A stretch of DNA of 64,000 bases from JBAXBF01 sp034429745 (GCA_034429745.1 DAOUFY010000123.1:15276-79275), one strand, 5' to 3'. Numbered from the stretch's first letter, positions 48,477-58,188 are shown. Program-made: numbers and translations. The notes: generated by a model not told the origin, from the sequence alone.

Positions 48477-49640
48477 CTATTTAGAACTTAACACTGCACG
48501 GGCAGCGTCTTGTTTTCGCTCAAGCAATGTCAAAGTGAACAGAGTCAGCACAAGAACTGCACTCCCTCCTGCCAAACTCCACTGATAAATCCACTCTGGA
48601 TGTATAGAATATAGCCAGCCAGCTAACAGCGGAGCTAGCATCATAGCCAAGCCATCTAAACTCTCTACTGCTCCATAGCCAATGCCAAGTCGGTGATCAG
48701 GCAGAAATTCCTTAGCCTGAGATGCCGCAAGCGAACGCGCTGTCCGAAAGCTACCCATGCAAAAATACCCTAGCCCTAACCATAGATAACCTTCTCCTTG
48801 CCATAAGCACAAGGAGAATACCAGCATAACCACTTGCGCCGCCAGATAGCCCCACCGCAATGGCAAATGTCCCAATACAAGATTGAAAAATACCACCCCC
48901 ATTCCCGCAAAGGAGAGGAATTGCCCAATCTCACTTAGCTTCATCCCACGCTGATTCTGTAAAAAGTTTGGTGAAAGCGGTTGGGGTAAAAACATAATAA
49001 AAAATACAATAAACACAATCACTAAATAAAGGGTGAACTGTGGGGAAAACACTTCCCTCATTGACCCTCTCAGAGTTTCTGTTCTCGCTGTATGATTTAC
49101 CTGCTGTGGTTGGATGAAAAAGATCACAAGGGTCGAAAGCACAAATAACCCGCAGGCAAAAAATAATACACTCCTTAGCCCCCAGTGTTCTGCAACCATT
49201 CCCCCCAGCCATGGACCAAGTATTCCACCCAAACTGAAAAATGCCGAAATGAGTGTGAATGTTCGCCCCACCGATAGCTTACCCCTCACAGCAGTGATAT
49301 AGCTATTTAATGGGCTAGAAACAAAAAAAGTGAAACCGTAAATGACAGCCCCCAGTGAAAAGAAATGTATCTCGGTTGCCACCGCCATCATCAATCCCGA
49401 AACCAATCCAAGAATCCATGAAGCGCGAATTAAAGGCAGCGGTCCAATCCGATCAGATAAATAACCAGCCGGTATATGAGAAAGCGCCATCGCTGCGCCA
49501 ACAATACCTAATATACTCCCAATCGCAATTGGGTCTGCCCCAAGCGCTTGAAGATACAAGGGTCGAAAATCGTAAAACATGCTTTCGCCGACTCCCCAAA
49601 TAAAAAGCGAAAGCGCAATCAAGATCAAGTTGCGATTCAT
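48477..49640 (-). CDS. MFS transporter
   Basis: The start at 49640 (MNRNLILIALSLFIWGVGE) forms an ATGA overlap with the stop of the upstream peptidase gene, the usual sign of coupling, and is preferred over the longer frame. The 387-residue product has 12 hydrophobic segments and the MFS loop-2 motif GYLSDRIGPLPLI between segments 2 and 3. The substrate is unknown. It is translated together with the Xaa-Pro peptidase, so a peptide-derived compound or drug is conceivable, but nothing in the sequence shows it. Confidence 0.88.
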   Translation of the reverse strand: MNRNLILIALSLFIWGVGESMFYDFRPLYLQALGADPIAIGSILGIVGAAMALSHIPAGYLSDRIGPLPLIRASWILGLVSGLMMAVATEIHFFSLGAVIYGFTFFVSSPLNSYITAVRGKLSVGRTFTLISAFFSLGGILGPWLGGMVAEHWGLRSVLFFACGLFVLSTLVIFFIQPQQVNHTARTETLRGSMREVFSPQFTLYLVIVFIVFFIMFLPQPLSPNFLQNQRGMKLSEIGQFLSFAGMGVVFFNLVLGHLPLRWGYLAAQVVMLVFSLCLWQGEGYLWLGLGYFCMGSFRTARSLAASQAKEFLPDHRLGIGYGAVESLDGLAMMLAPLLAGWLYSIHPEWIYQWSLAGGSAVLVLTLFTLTLLERKQDAARAVLSSK

Positions 49641-50794
49641 AACACTGAAAGTAACTCGTGCCCCAAGCTGGATAAAGTTACTAGCCCCTGCGGTGTTGCA
49701 GTGCAATCATCTTCAATGCGTATTCCCCCTTCACCGGGCAAATATATGCCTGGTTCAATTGTAAAAACCATTCCTGCCTGTAAAAGTTCATCATTATCAT
49801 TACGCAAATACGGCATTTCATGCACCGCTAACCCCAACCCATGTCCAACTCGATGGGTGAAATACTCCCCATAGCCATGTTGAGCAATAAGACTGCGTGC
49901 AGCTTCATCAACTTGCCGTGCAGGTACACCTACCGCTGCTTTAGCTCGCGCCGCTTCATTGGCTTGACGTACAATGGCTGCTACCTTCTCCCACTTTGCT
50001 GCAGGTTTGCCAGCCACAAGCACCCGCGTTAGATCCGCCGCGTATCCCTGAAAAGAAGCTCCCCAATCAATGAGGATTAATTCATCAACTGCCAGCTTTC
50101 TCTCGCTTGGTACAGCATGCGGATTGGCTGTGTTTTCCCCAAAGGATACAATCGGATAAAAAGGCAACGCTGCATCTGCCCCATGCCGATATAATTGAGA
50201 TACCAATTCTCCGGCTAATTCTTTCTCAGTCATTCCCAACCGAATAAAAGGTATCGTCGCTAAGAATCCTTGCTCCGCAATCTGTACTGCCCGGCGATGC
50301 AGTTCCAGCTCGCCCTCATCTTTGCAAGCCCGCTGTAAGGCAATCCATCTATCCGCCTCAACAAACTTGGCTTGCGGAGCTGCCATTTGCAAAAAGCGGT
50401 ATTCCAGCATGCGCATCTGCTCTACTTCAAACCCTATCACCGCTCTATCAGAGACACCTAAGGCTCGCCAGCCTGCGGTAAAAGCTACCTGCCATGTCTG
50501 TGGATCTTCAGCGTAGCAAAATTTTTCACTGCATTGATCCCATTTTTCCAGCTGAATCGCTTCAAACTGCGGCAGCACCCAAACAATTTTTCCAGCAGCA
50601 CTGATCAGCGCTGTGATCGGTCGTTCAGAAAGATGGAACGATAAACCAAAATAATAGTAAAGACTTAAGCCAGCGTTGAAAACCACCCCATCATACTGAT
50701 GAGCTTCACAAGCTTTGGCAAGCCGCGTCAAGCGCTGCTTATACTTCACCTCAATGTGTTGATCGTTTTCCCAAAGATAAGATTGTTGTGTCAT
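49637..50794 (-). CDS. Xaa-Pro aminopeptidase/dipeptidase (M24 family)
   Basis: A 385-residue protein. The N-terminal creatinase-like domain (about 1-150) is followed by the pita-bread M24 domain. The metal ligands appear in order: LIDWGASFQGYAADLTRVLV (Asp, Asp), HRVGHGLGLAVHE (His), TIEPGIYLPGEGGIRIED (Glu, Glu). It removes an N-terminal residue before proline or cleaves Xaa-Pro dipeptides. It lies upstream of an MFS gene with an ATGA overlap and downstream of a second MFS gene. Confidence 0.93.
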   Translation of the reverse strand: MTQQSYLWENDQHIEVKYKQRLTRLAKACEAHQYDGVVFNAGLSLYYYFGLSFHLSERPITALISAAGKIVWVLPQFEAIQLEKWDQCSEKFCYAEDPQTWQVAFTAGWRALGVSDRAVIGFEVEQMRMLEYRFLQMAAPQAKFVEADRWIALQRACKDEGELELHRRAVQIAEQGFLATIPFIRLGMTEKELAGELVSQLYRHGADAALPFYPIVSFGENTANPHAVPSERKLAVDELILIDWGASFQGYAADLTRVLVAGKPAAKWEKVAAIVRQANEAARAKAAVGVPARQVDEAARSLIAQHGYGEYFTHRVGHGLGLAVHEMPYLRNDNDELLQAGMVFTIEPGIYLPGEGGIRIEDDCTATPQGLVTLSSLGHELLSVL

Positions 50795-50841
50795 ATTCTT
50801 GCTCCGTTGTTGTTAATCATCGCATAGCAATACCATGATAT

Positions 50842-52089
50842 TTACTCTACCGCGCTAAGCAGTTCTTCCCTTTGCTGCACAAACACGCGCTGCAAAATGA
50901 TCGTGCCTCCAATCCCAAAGCATACAATGGCTAAGCTCGTAATTATCAGCATGGGTTCTATCCCCATCATATCGGCAAGTATTCCGCTTACCCAAGGTCC
51001 ACCAAACATCCCTAATCCATAAAGTGACTGAAAAACCCCCATAGCCGTATTGCGCTCACTTTCATCAACTCGCTGAATGCTTAAACCCATCAGTACCGAA
51101 TATCCAATCCCACTGCCCAAGCCAGTTAACAATTGTGCCATCATTAGCATCTCAAGCCCTTTGGCTAATGCTCCCAATAAAAGCCCCATTCCCAATAAAG
51201 TAAAGCTGATAAATGTTAATCGCGTGGCGTTTATTCTGTGAACAAGTCTTGAGGTAGCCAATGCACCTAACATTATCATTAATAAGCATACACTGCTGAA
51301 CACAGATTGTACTAAGTTATTCGCACCGAATTGTTTTGCAAGAATTGGGAAAAAGCCAAAACTGGAAGCAAATATGGCATATTGGTTTAATGCCCCAAGC
51401 AGGGAAGGTATAATAACGTTCAAGCGAATCATTACGCCTAATAAGTCTTTTCCTTTAGCTGGACTTTCTCTTGTTATTTGGACCGCTGAATCAAATTTCT
51501 CCTGCAAAGGGATGACAATAATCAATCCTACCAATGCCAGCCCGGCTGCCGCATAAAAAGCAGCATTGTAGTCTCCGCTCCAATCGTTTATTAACCACGT
51601 AACGCTGGTGGCACTCATCCGGCTAATGGCATTAATAAACGATAAAATTGCACTAGCCCGAACCGCTTCTTGAGGCAAAAATAAGCTGCTGAACACAACT
51701 GTTAGAGGCACCCAGCCGGCGGCCGCCAGACCAGTAATCCCGCGCCCAAGAATTAAGCCTTGCACATCACTCGCTGCACTCATCCATAGCGCTCCGACAG
51801 CAGAAAAGGCAAAACATAACAAAATAAAAAGTTTGCGCTTTCCTAAGAGATCGGCTGCAACTCCAAGCGGAAGCCGTAATATTGCCTGCCACAAGCCATA
51901 CATGGAAAGCACAGTGCCCACATAAGCTAACGTGTTAGTTTTTGCTTGAATATACAAGGGCAACGTTGGAACATAAACATAAAGAGAAGCCCAAAAGAAA
52001 AAGACAGCTGCCCCATAACCAAAAAAAGCCACCTTCCGTTGTGCATGGCTTGACGTTGGCGGCTTTTCTTCCTGGATGCTGACTCGCAT
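50842..52089 (-). CDS. MFS transporter
   Basis: A 415-residue membrane protein with 12 transmembrane segments. LPLGVAADLLGKRKLFI is the loop-2 motif of the major facilitator superfamily, and GRGITGLAAAGWVPLTVV follows in segment 4. It starts with a short soluble N-terminus (MRVSIQEEKPPTSSHAQRK). The substrate is unknown. It begins eight bases after the stop of the mannitol-dehydrogenase fusion gene, so a shared transcript is likely and a sugar acid or polyol product is a possible cargo (inference only). Confidence 0.88.
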   Translation of the reverse strand: MRVSIQEEKPPTSSHAQRKVAFFGYGAAVFFFWASLYVYVPTLPLYIQAKTNTLAYVGTVLSMYGLWQAILRLPLGVAADLLGKRKLFILLCFAFSAVGALWMSAASDVQGLILGRGITGLAAAGWVPLTVVFSSLFLPQEAVRASAILSFINAISRMSATSVTWLINDWSGDYNAAFYAAAGLALVGLIIVIPLQEKFDSAVQITRESPAKGKDLLGVMIRLNVIIPSLLGALNQYAIFASSFGFFPILAKQFGANNLVQSVFSSVCLLMIMLGALATSRLVHRINATRLTFISFTLLGMGLLLGALAKGLEMLMMAQLLTGLGSGIGYSVLMGLSIQRVDESERNTAMGVFQSLYGLGMFGGPWVSGILADMMGIEPMLIITSLAIVCFGIGGTIILQRVFVQQREELLSAVE

Positions 52090-52097
52090 AAGAGTTA

Positions 52098-53807
52098 TTA
52101 TACCATACCTTTTTCCTTCAGCGCTTCTTCTATTTTCTGTTCCCCAATAATTTCAACCGCCCATTGTGCCGCTAGACCAACGGTGCTTGTACACTGATCA
52201 TCATGCGCTCCGGCTTCCTCAAATGCCTCTCGCTCCGCCTTCTGACGCAAATCAAAAGCACGCCCCATTCTTCTGGTATGAATATCATGGCATATGCATG
52301 AACCGTAATATGCATTGAACCGCTCAATTAAACGTTGGGTTAAACAAAAAGAGGTGTACTTGTTTTCTCTTGCCCCGCTAAAATTCTCCCGCGTTCTGGG
52401 ATACAGCAAGCCAATCATTAATGCACTGCCGCTCAAAGCTGAACAAGTGGCATTGCCGTAAAGCCCCAAACCACCTGATAGTGTCGTTGCCGCATTGAAT
52501 ACAGAAAGTTCTTGAATGCCCAACACATCTCCTAAAGCTGCCAGCACGCATTGTCCGCAGCCATGATATTTTTTCTCATACTCATAGCCCAACTCAAACG
52601 CTTGTTTTGCGCGCCGCTGCCATTCAACTTCCAGTGGCAGGCGATAATAAGCTGACATGATGCCGTCAATCAAGTCCTTTTCATTTTCGCTCAATCCGCA
52701 AATCTCTTTTATTGCCTCTCTCAACTCTAATTTTCTTAATATACCTTGTATTTGCTGAGCCGCAGTGTCTTCAGCGGGCTGATATAACAAACCGGCAGCA
52801 ATCGCTCTCATTAAGTAATGCGGACGAACGCCGTGCTGAATACATAGCAGCGCAGCCCCAACCAAGCGATCATTGCGATTTAACTTGCGGAGCGGGTCAG
52901 CCCCCATGCGCTGTACCGTATCTCCTAAAGCTGGGTTGGCAGTTTGTTCCATGACGCTATCGTTCCACTCTTGCATCTCCTGCTCGCTGAACCCAAACTC
53001 CGCGGCAAGAGCATCCCCAACTTCTTTCAAAGCGCCTTCAGCTTCAAGGCGTACTTTTTCGTCAGCAATGCAATCCACAATTATTTCATAACCCCTTAAA
53101 GCTCCGTGATACGCCAAAGTTGCCTGTGCCATATTATAAGTATAGATCTTTCGCATCTCTTCCGCCCGCATGTCATCCACAAAACGAATCGAAGAAAGCA
53201 ACGGAAGTTCACCTTTGAACGCTTTCCTGTCAACGTGCAGCGTCGGATACCCATTTGTCAACACTTTCAGAGGTTCTCGCTGGCGAATTTCTGCCCCAAG
53301 CTGCGGACAAATGCGGATGACCAATGTCTCCACGATGCCGGTATATGCCAATAGCTCATCCACTTTTTCCATTGGGCAGGCGCGGCGAATGGATTGGCGA
53401 AACTTTTCTGCTGCTTGCGTTAAATTTACGCATAATAATATATCCAAAGGTGAGTGAGGATGCAACTCCAGACGACGTAGGAGCAACGGTACAATCTGTC
53501 GGGCTACGGCATCAAAAACCTGCGGATAAACGGCAATTGCCATCAGCCGGCATTGGTTGATTTCAGCTTGCAGTGCGTTTATCTCACTTGTATGGTACAC
53601 GCGGTAATCTTTTACAATGGCTTCTTCCTGCTCTGACTCACTTCTAGCACGCACTACAGAATATTGGCCGGCTTTACGCAGCTGCTCAACCAATCCTTCA
53701 TCCTGATCTACGAGCACAACTTCATAACCAGCGGCAGTGAACAGATCTGCCACAAACCCTCTGCCAATCGCGCCGCTTCCCCAGATGATTATTGAGCTTT
53801 TTTCCAT
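52098..53807 (-). CDS. Mannitol dehydrogenase family protein fused to a C_GCAxxG_C_C domain
   Basis: A 569-residue fusion. Residues about 1-380 are an MtlD-like polyol dehydrogenase: Rossmann IIIWGSGAIGRGFVADLF, later MRKIYTYNMAQATLAYHG, DPLRKLNRNDRLVGAAL and the Lys/Asn/His surroundings of the family. Residues about 420-550 are a redox-type C_GCAxxG_C_C domain (YHGCGQCVLAALG, GGLGLYGNATCSALSG, YGSCICHDIH), usually a separate protein thought to bind metal or iron-sulfur. The fusion suggests electron transfer linked to sugar-alcohol oxidation, or metal-dependent control. A strict mannitol-1-phosphate role is not certain. MFS gene follows after eight bases. Confidence 0.85.
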   Translation of the reverse strand: MEKSSIIIWGSGAIGRGFVADLFTAAGYEVVLVDQDEGLVEQLRKAGQYSVVRARSESEQEEAIVKDYRVYHTSEINALQAEINQCRLMAIAVYPQVFDAVARQIVPLLLRRLELHPHSPLDILLCVNLTQAAEKFRQSIRRACPMEKVDELLAYTGIVETLVIRICPQLGAEIRQREPLKVLTNGYPTLHVDRKAFKGELPLLSSIRFVDDMRAEEMRKIYTYNMAQATLAYHGALRGYEIIVDCIADEKVRLEAEGALKEVGDALAAEFGFSEQEMQEWNDSVMEQTANPALGDTVQRMGADPLRKLNRNDRLVGAALLCIQHGVRPHYLMRAIAAGLLYQPAEDTAAQQIQGILRKLELREAIKEICGLSENEKDLIDGIMSAYYRLPLEVEWQRRAKQAFELGYEYEKKYHGCGQCVLAALGDVLGIQELSVFNAATTLSGGLGLYGNATCSALSGSALMIGLLYPRTRENFSGARENKYTSFCLTQRLIERFNAYYGSCICHDIHTRRMGRAFDLRQKAEREAFEEAGAHDDQCTSTVGLAAQWAVEIIGEQKIEEALKEKGMV

Positions 53808-53966
53808 AACATGCTCCCAAACAACAAGTAAGAATGTTAGTCATTATCAATAAATGACAATAATACGCAACAATTGTAAATGCAATGGTTGCGTCTGTCA
53901 AGGCAAATACCTTGCTTAAACCAAGCAGGCAAATTAGAGCTAGCATATACTAGCTCAACTGTCAAG

Positions 53967-54398
53967 TTAACTGCGTTGTATAAACCCCACCAGATGAGAA
54001 ACACAGCCCAGCCGGCAATCACTTGCCCCAAAGCCCGGCAAGGGGCAAAACGCACCGCTCACTTTTAACAGAGCCTGACTCCACAAGCATTCTTTGCGCT
54101 CCGAACCCACCTCTACTATCCAACCTTGAATGCACATGAATGGCAAAATATAATCTATATGCCAATGCGGCTTTGGATGTCTGCTTAAATGATGACAAAG
54201 CCGGCCGCACAATCCTCCACTTCCCAATGCGCTGCCGGCATAATAATAAGTTCCAGGCTCAAAAACGGCTTCCCCAAGCTTGCCAACAATTGCTTCTACT
54301 CTTTGCTCAAGAACAAGCCGCAGCAAATACGTCCCCTTCCCTGAAGGTGTATCCTCAAGCCTATAATAAAAACTGTTCGGTATGCAAGCCGGTAACAA
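53967..54398 (-). CDS. DUF123 (GIY-YIG-like) protein
   Basis: A 143-residue protein. GTYLLRLVLEQRVEAIVGKLG, YYYAGSALGSGGLCGRLCHHL and HWHIDYILPF are the conserved parts of DUF123, a GIY-YIG nuclease relative common in archaea and in some bacteria. The C-terminal half (SQALLKVSGAFCPLPGFGASDC) contains the conserved FGASDC. It starts eight bases after the thiolase-like gene stop. Function is unknown, though a nuclease fold is expected. The 159 bases to the next gene hold nothing that I can call. Confidence 0.85.
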   Translation of the reverse strand: MLPACIPNSFYYRLEDTPSGKGTYLLRLVLEQRVEAIVGKLGEAVFEPGTYYYAGSALGSGGLCGRLCHHLSRHPKPHWHIDYILPFMCIQGWIVEVGSERKECLWSQALLKVSGAFCPLPGFGASDCRLGCVSHLVGFIQRS

Positions 54399-54405
54399 GA
54401 GGTTT

Positions 54406-55572
54406 TTATTCTGTTATTCTCTCCAGTACATGAGTCGCCACACTAGAGGCCGCTCCACCTAAACATTGAATAAGCCCTAATTTGGCATCAGGTATTTGAT
54501 TCTGTCCTGCAGTGCCACGCAGTTGCAATACTGCCTCTACTGCCTGATATACTCCCGTAGCACCGCCAACATTTCCCCTAGCTTTCATTCCCCCCATCGT
54601 AAGAATGGGTAATTCTCCTTGCAGAGTACAAGCTCCGCTCTGACAATATGACAGTCCTTTGCCGCGCTCAGCAAACCCTGCTGCTTCTAAACTCAGGGCT
54701 GCCATAATTGATGCACTGTCGCTCAGTTCAAAGAAATCCACATCCTGTGGCAAAATGCCGGCTTGGCGGCAGGCTTGCTGCACTGAAACGCGGATAGCAT
54801 TCATCTCCAATAAGTCGCGGCGATCATGCAGGGCTAAGGTATCACACACCATGCTTGATCCTGATATGCGCACAAAAGGTGTGGGGTAGTCTGCCGGCGG
54901 TAATAGATCGCGCCGCGCCAACACCAGCGCTGCTGCCCCATCCCCTTCCGGAGCTACGTCAAATAAATTCAATGGATCGCACACAATACTAGCCTTTTGA
55001 TATGTTTCAGCTTTAATTGGCTTGCGGTACATTGCATTAGGATTGCCTGCTCCATTAGCATGTGCCACTAAGGGAAAACATCCAAAATCCTCGCGCTTAA
55101 CCCCATATTCATATATATAACGCCGCATCAGCAATGCCATTTGAGCGGTTGGCGTTAGCCCATGTATGGCTTCGTAATCGCTGTCCAATGGCACACTTAA
55201 AGCCGACTCAACCGAACTGCCGATCTGATCAGTGAATTTTTCTACTCCAACCACTAAAGCAACATCAATAGCACCTGAAGCTATAGCTAAATAAGCTTGA
55301 CGCAGTGCAGCCCCGCCGGAAGCTCCACCAGCCTCTATGGTATAGGCTTCAACATTTTCTAACCCGGCGTAATCTGCAATCAACGTCCCTAGATGAGATT
55401 GGTGCGAAATGACCGGCGCTAACATATTTCCCACATAAACCGCTTGGGGGAATAATCCATAAGCATCCTTAAGAGCTGCCTCAATGGCTTGAAAAGCTAA
55501 ATCGCGCAGCGATAGCTCCCAATGTTCTCCTACAGCAGTTTGTCCTACAGAGGCAATAATGACATCTGTCAT
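54406..55572 (-). CDS. Thiolase-like protein lacking the catalytic residues
   Basis: A 388-residue protein of the archaeal-type thiolase family that normally precedes or follows HMG-CoA synthase. The nucleophile position reads EAGGASGG with Gly83 where active members have Cys (ACASGG). The HD motif reads FELSDSAS with Ser284 in place of His, and the GHP motif reads ARGNVGGATG with Asn334 in place of His. Three of the active-site residues are thus missing while the fold motifs stay intact and no frameshift is seen. It probably serves as a structural or regulatory partner of the neighbouring HMG-CoA synthase, and a true thiolase must be elsewhere. No DUF35 gene is present. Confidence 0.85.
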   Translation of the reverse strand: MTDVIIASVGQTAVGEHWELSLRDLAFQAIEAALKDAYGLFPQAVYVGNMLAPVISHQSHLGTLIADYAGLENVEAYTIEAGGASGGAALRQAYLAIASGAIDVALVVGVEKFTDQIGSSVESALSVPLDSDYEAIHGLTPTAQMALLMRRYIYEYGVKREDFGCFPLVAHANGAGNPNAMYRKPIKAETYQKASIVCDPLNLFDVAPEGDGAAALVLARRDLLPPADYPTPFVRISGSSMVCDTLALHDRRDLLEMNAIRVSVQQACRQAGILPQDVDFFELSDSASIMAALSLEAAGFAERGKGLSYCQSGACTLQGELPILTMGGMKARGNVGGATGVYQAVEAVLQLRGTAGQNQIPDAKLGLIQCLGGAASSVATHVLERITE

Positions 55573-55582
55573 AAAAACTCCT

Positions 55583-56680
55583 TCATTTCAAAATGATCTT
55601 GTTGCGGTAGCGCGCATACATCGCGTAATCTACTTCCTTGCGGCGGGCGATATACGTCGCCGTTTTTGTTGCCCGATCACGTCGTTCAGCTAGAGCTGAA
55701 GTTACCACAATATCAAAAGCATCTGAGCCGGCCCCCGAGCCGAAAGATGTTACCAATATTCTATCACCTTCCTTGGCTACATCCAATACAGCCGTTAACC
55801 CAATCAGTGCCGCTCCAGCGTACGTATTGCCGATATTAGGTGAAAGCAAGCCCACTTCCAGCTGTTCCTTGCTGAAACCAAGCATTCCTCCAACCGTGAG
55901 AGGGAACTTTGTATTCGGTTGGTGAAATACCGCGTACGTATAATCTGCTGCTGAGGTTCCCATTCCCTCCATAAGCGTTCGAGCTGCTTTCGTGATATGC
56001 TCGAAATATGCTGGCTCTCCTGTAAAGCGCGCTCCGTGCTCAGGATATTTTTGATCAGCCCGCCGCCAAAAATCTGGCGTATCACTTACATAAGAATAAG
56101 AAGCCTGAATAATAGCCAAAGCATTTTCTGCTGGCCCAATTATGTAAGCAGCCCCGCCGGCAGCAGCTGTGTATTCCAACGCGTCGCCAGGACGCCCCTG
56201 AGCAGTATCCATTCCAATGGCTAACGCATATTCTGCCATTCCAGAGCCAACTAACCCCATAGCAGCCACCAGCGCCTCTGTACCGGCTTTGCAAGCAAAT
56301 TCCCAATCCGCAGCTTGGGTAGAACCAGAAACGCCGATCGCTTCGGCTACAATTGTCCCGGTAGGCTTCACTGCATAAGGATGAGACTCAGAACCCACCC
56401 AGACTGCGCGTATTTCCGCTGCATCAATTTGAGCACGCGCCAAGGCATTCCGGGCTGCTTCGATGGACATTGTAGCCACATCCTCATCAGGTCCTGGCAG
56501 CGATTTTTCGTTTACCGGTAGTGCTGCCTGTCCGCCAGCCCATACTCTTGCAACTTCCCGCGCCGGCAGCCGGTAACGCGGTACATAAGACCCATACCCA
56601 ATAATACCCACTTGCCGCGCTGGTTTTAATAGCAGCTGACTCGGTTTCTTTTCATTATCTGCATTCTGCATAAATTGCAC
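55583..56680 (-). CDS. mvaS: Hydroxymethylglutaryl-CoA synthase (archaeal-like)
   Basis: A 365-residue enzyme that condenses acetyl-CoA with acetoacetyl-CoA to HMG-CoA, the second step of the mevalonate pathway. The archaeal-type motifs are present: NEKSLPGPDEDVATM with the catalytic Glu, WVGSESHPYAVKPT, Cys130 in WEFACKAGTEA, and FHQPNTKFP with the His. Catalytic residues are intact, unlike those of the thiolase-like neighbour, whose gene starts 11 bases downstream. HMG-CoA reductase is encoded 25 bases upstream. Confidence 0.95.
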   Translation of the reverse strand: MQFMQNADNEKKPSQLLLKPARQVGIIGYGSYVPRYRLPAREVARVWAGGQAALPVNEKSLPGPDEDVATMSIEAARNALARAQIDAAEIRAVWVGSESHPYAVKPTGTIVAEAIGVSGSTQAADWEFACKAGTEALVAAMGLVGSGMAEYALAIGMDTAQGRPGDALEYTAAAGGAAYIIGPAENALAIIQASYSYVSDTPDFWRRADQKYPEHGARFTGEPAYFEHITKAARTLMEGMGTSAADYTYAVFHQPNTKFPLTVGGMLGFSKEQLEVGLLSPNIGNTYAGAALIGLTAVLDVAKEGDRILVTSFGSGAGSDAFDIVVTSALAERRDRATKTATYIARRKEVDYAMYARYRNKIILK

Positions 56681-56704
56681 CTCTTTTTCCTTCCTAAATC
56701 CTTA

Positions 56705-58000
56705 TTAAGTATCTTGGTTTCGTCTTAAAAGCTCCTCCGCTCTATCAATGCGGATATTCTTTTCAGCAACCATCTGTCGAGCGATTTTTTCAATTTCTTC
56801 TCCTTTTGCACCTGCTGCTGCTGCTACTTGGCGTGCATGCAAACTCAAATGTCCGCGTTGGATGCCCTCACTTGCTAAGGCGCGCAGAGCAGCTAAGTTT
56901 TGGGCTAACCCTACTGAAACAAGAATTTCTGCCAACTCCGCCGCGCTAGTTATGTTCATGAGCTTCAAAGCCGTCTTCGCTGCCGGGTGAACTCGCGTCG
57001 CTCCTCCCACAACTCCCACAGCTAAAGGCATTTCTAATGTGCCGACTAAATTTCCCTGCTCATCTTTTCCCCAAGTGCTCAAGGAAGTATATCTGCCATC
57101 ACGCGCCGCATACGCATGGGCACCAGCTTCAACCGCCCGCCAATCATTGCCCGTGGCGATCAATACTGCATCAATTCCATTCATTATCCCTTTGTTATGT
57201 GTCGCTGCCCGATAAGGATCAACCGTAGCAAATGCATAAGCCGCTAAAATGCCATCTCTAACCTCTTCGCCGCTAAATCCTTCAAATGCAAGTGAGCTGC
57301 TCTTGATCGTGCAGCGGGCTCTTGCTATCCTTCGAACAGCCAAGTTGGATAGTATTCTCAGTAAAGCCTTCCCGCCGCTGATCTCTTCCAAATGCGGTGC
57401 TATGGCTTCGCAAGCTGTGTTGACCGCATTGGCACCCATCGCATCACGTACGTCAATGATCAGGTGCACAACGAGAAATTTCCCAATTGTCGGATGTTCC
57501 AATATCCGCACTTCAAGATCTCGCCCTCCTCCCCCTGCTTTTCTCAGAGGTGGGTCTAATTCATTGATTAGTTCAAGCAATCGCTCTTTATTTTCTAAAA
57601 TTTTAATCCGTCCTGTATATACATCAGCTACCTGGATCAGCTGAATTTGCCCAATCATTTCACTCGACGAGACATGCGCCACAAACCCTCCAGTTTCTCG
57701 AGCAAGTTTTGCCATAAAAGAAACACCTGCTACAATGGAAGGTTCTTCAACTGCCATGGGCACCAATACTTCCTTGCCGTTGATGATGAAATTCAAAGCC
57801 ACACCCAGCGGTAAAGCATAAATGCCAATCACATTTTCAATCATGTGCTGGGCTAGTTCTACGGTCAATCCATTTTTGCCAGCCAGTATAGCCAACTCAT
57901 CTTCAGAAAGCTGACTGCGCTCCTTGAGTTCTTTATATTTGTCTTCTAAAGACAGTTGATAAAAATTGGGTATTCTAGAACTATTGTTAGCCTTCATCAC
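56705..58000 (-). CDS. mvaA: Hydroxymethylglutaryl-CoA reductase, class II
   Basis: A 431-residue class II enzyme, reducing HMG-CoA to mevalonate for isoprenoid synthesis. Motifs: ENVIGIYALPLGVALNF (catalytic Glu and substrate loop), DVRDAMGANAVNTA (dinucleotide binding), TLEMPLAVGVVGGAT, and RGHLSLHARQVAAAAG with the catalytic His. A GTG or the next ATG can serve as start; AGAGGA lies about eleven bases upstream. It heads the block HMGR-HMGS-thiolase-like. The 188-base gap to the divergent gene at 58189 has a TATAAT at 58122-58127 but no clear -35. Confidence 0.96.
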   Translation of the reverse strand: MMKANNSSRIPNFYQLSLEDKYKELKERSQLSEDELAILAGKNGLTVELAQHMIENVIGIYALPLGVALNFIINGKEVLVPMAVEEPSIVAGVSFMAKLARETGGFVAHVSSSEMIGQIQLIQVADVYTGRIKILENKERLLELINELDPPLRKAGGGGRDLEVRILEHPTIGKFLVVHLIIDVRDAMGANAVNTACEAIAPHLEEISGGKALLRILSNLAVRRIARARCTIKSSSLAFEGFSGEEVRDGILAAYAFATVDPYRAATHNKGIMNGIDAVLIATGNDWRAVEAGAHAYAARDGRYTSLSTWGKDEQGNLVGTLEMPLAVGVVGGATRVHPAAKTALKLMNITSAAELAEILVSVGLAQNLAALRALASEGIQRGHLSLHARQVAAAAGAKGEEIEKIARQMVAEKNIRIDRAEELLRRNQDT

Positions 58001-58188
58001 GCGGTTTTTTCCTCTAACTGCCTATCATCTTACCCCCACCTTGCTCGCAAAACCTATCAAAGTCATTTCACTTTGCATCAGCACCAACATTCTTTTCTAT
58101 CAAATGATGTTAAAGGTATGTTATAATAATTAATGACAATAGATTTTTCACCTTTCATAGCAGATAGAAAAATTAGTAGGAGAACGTT

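Noticed and set aside
53722..54055. Hydrophobic minus-strand ORFs between the mannitol-dehydrogenase fusion and the DUF123 gene
   Set aside because: Each overlaps a real gene at one end in another frame and has no ribosome site or recognisable family.
54406..55572. Pseudogene or sequencing error in the thiolase-like gene
   Set aside because: The frame is full length and three separate active-site positions are changed by clean substitutions with the surrounding motifs intact.
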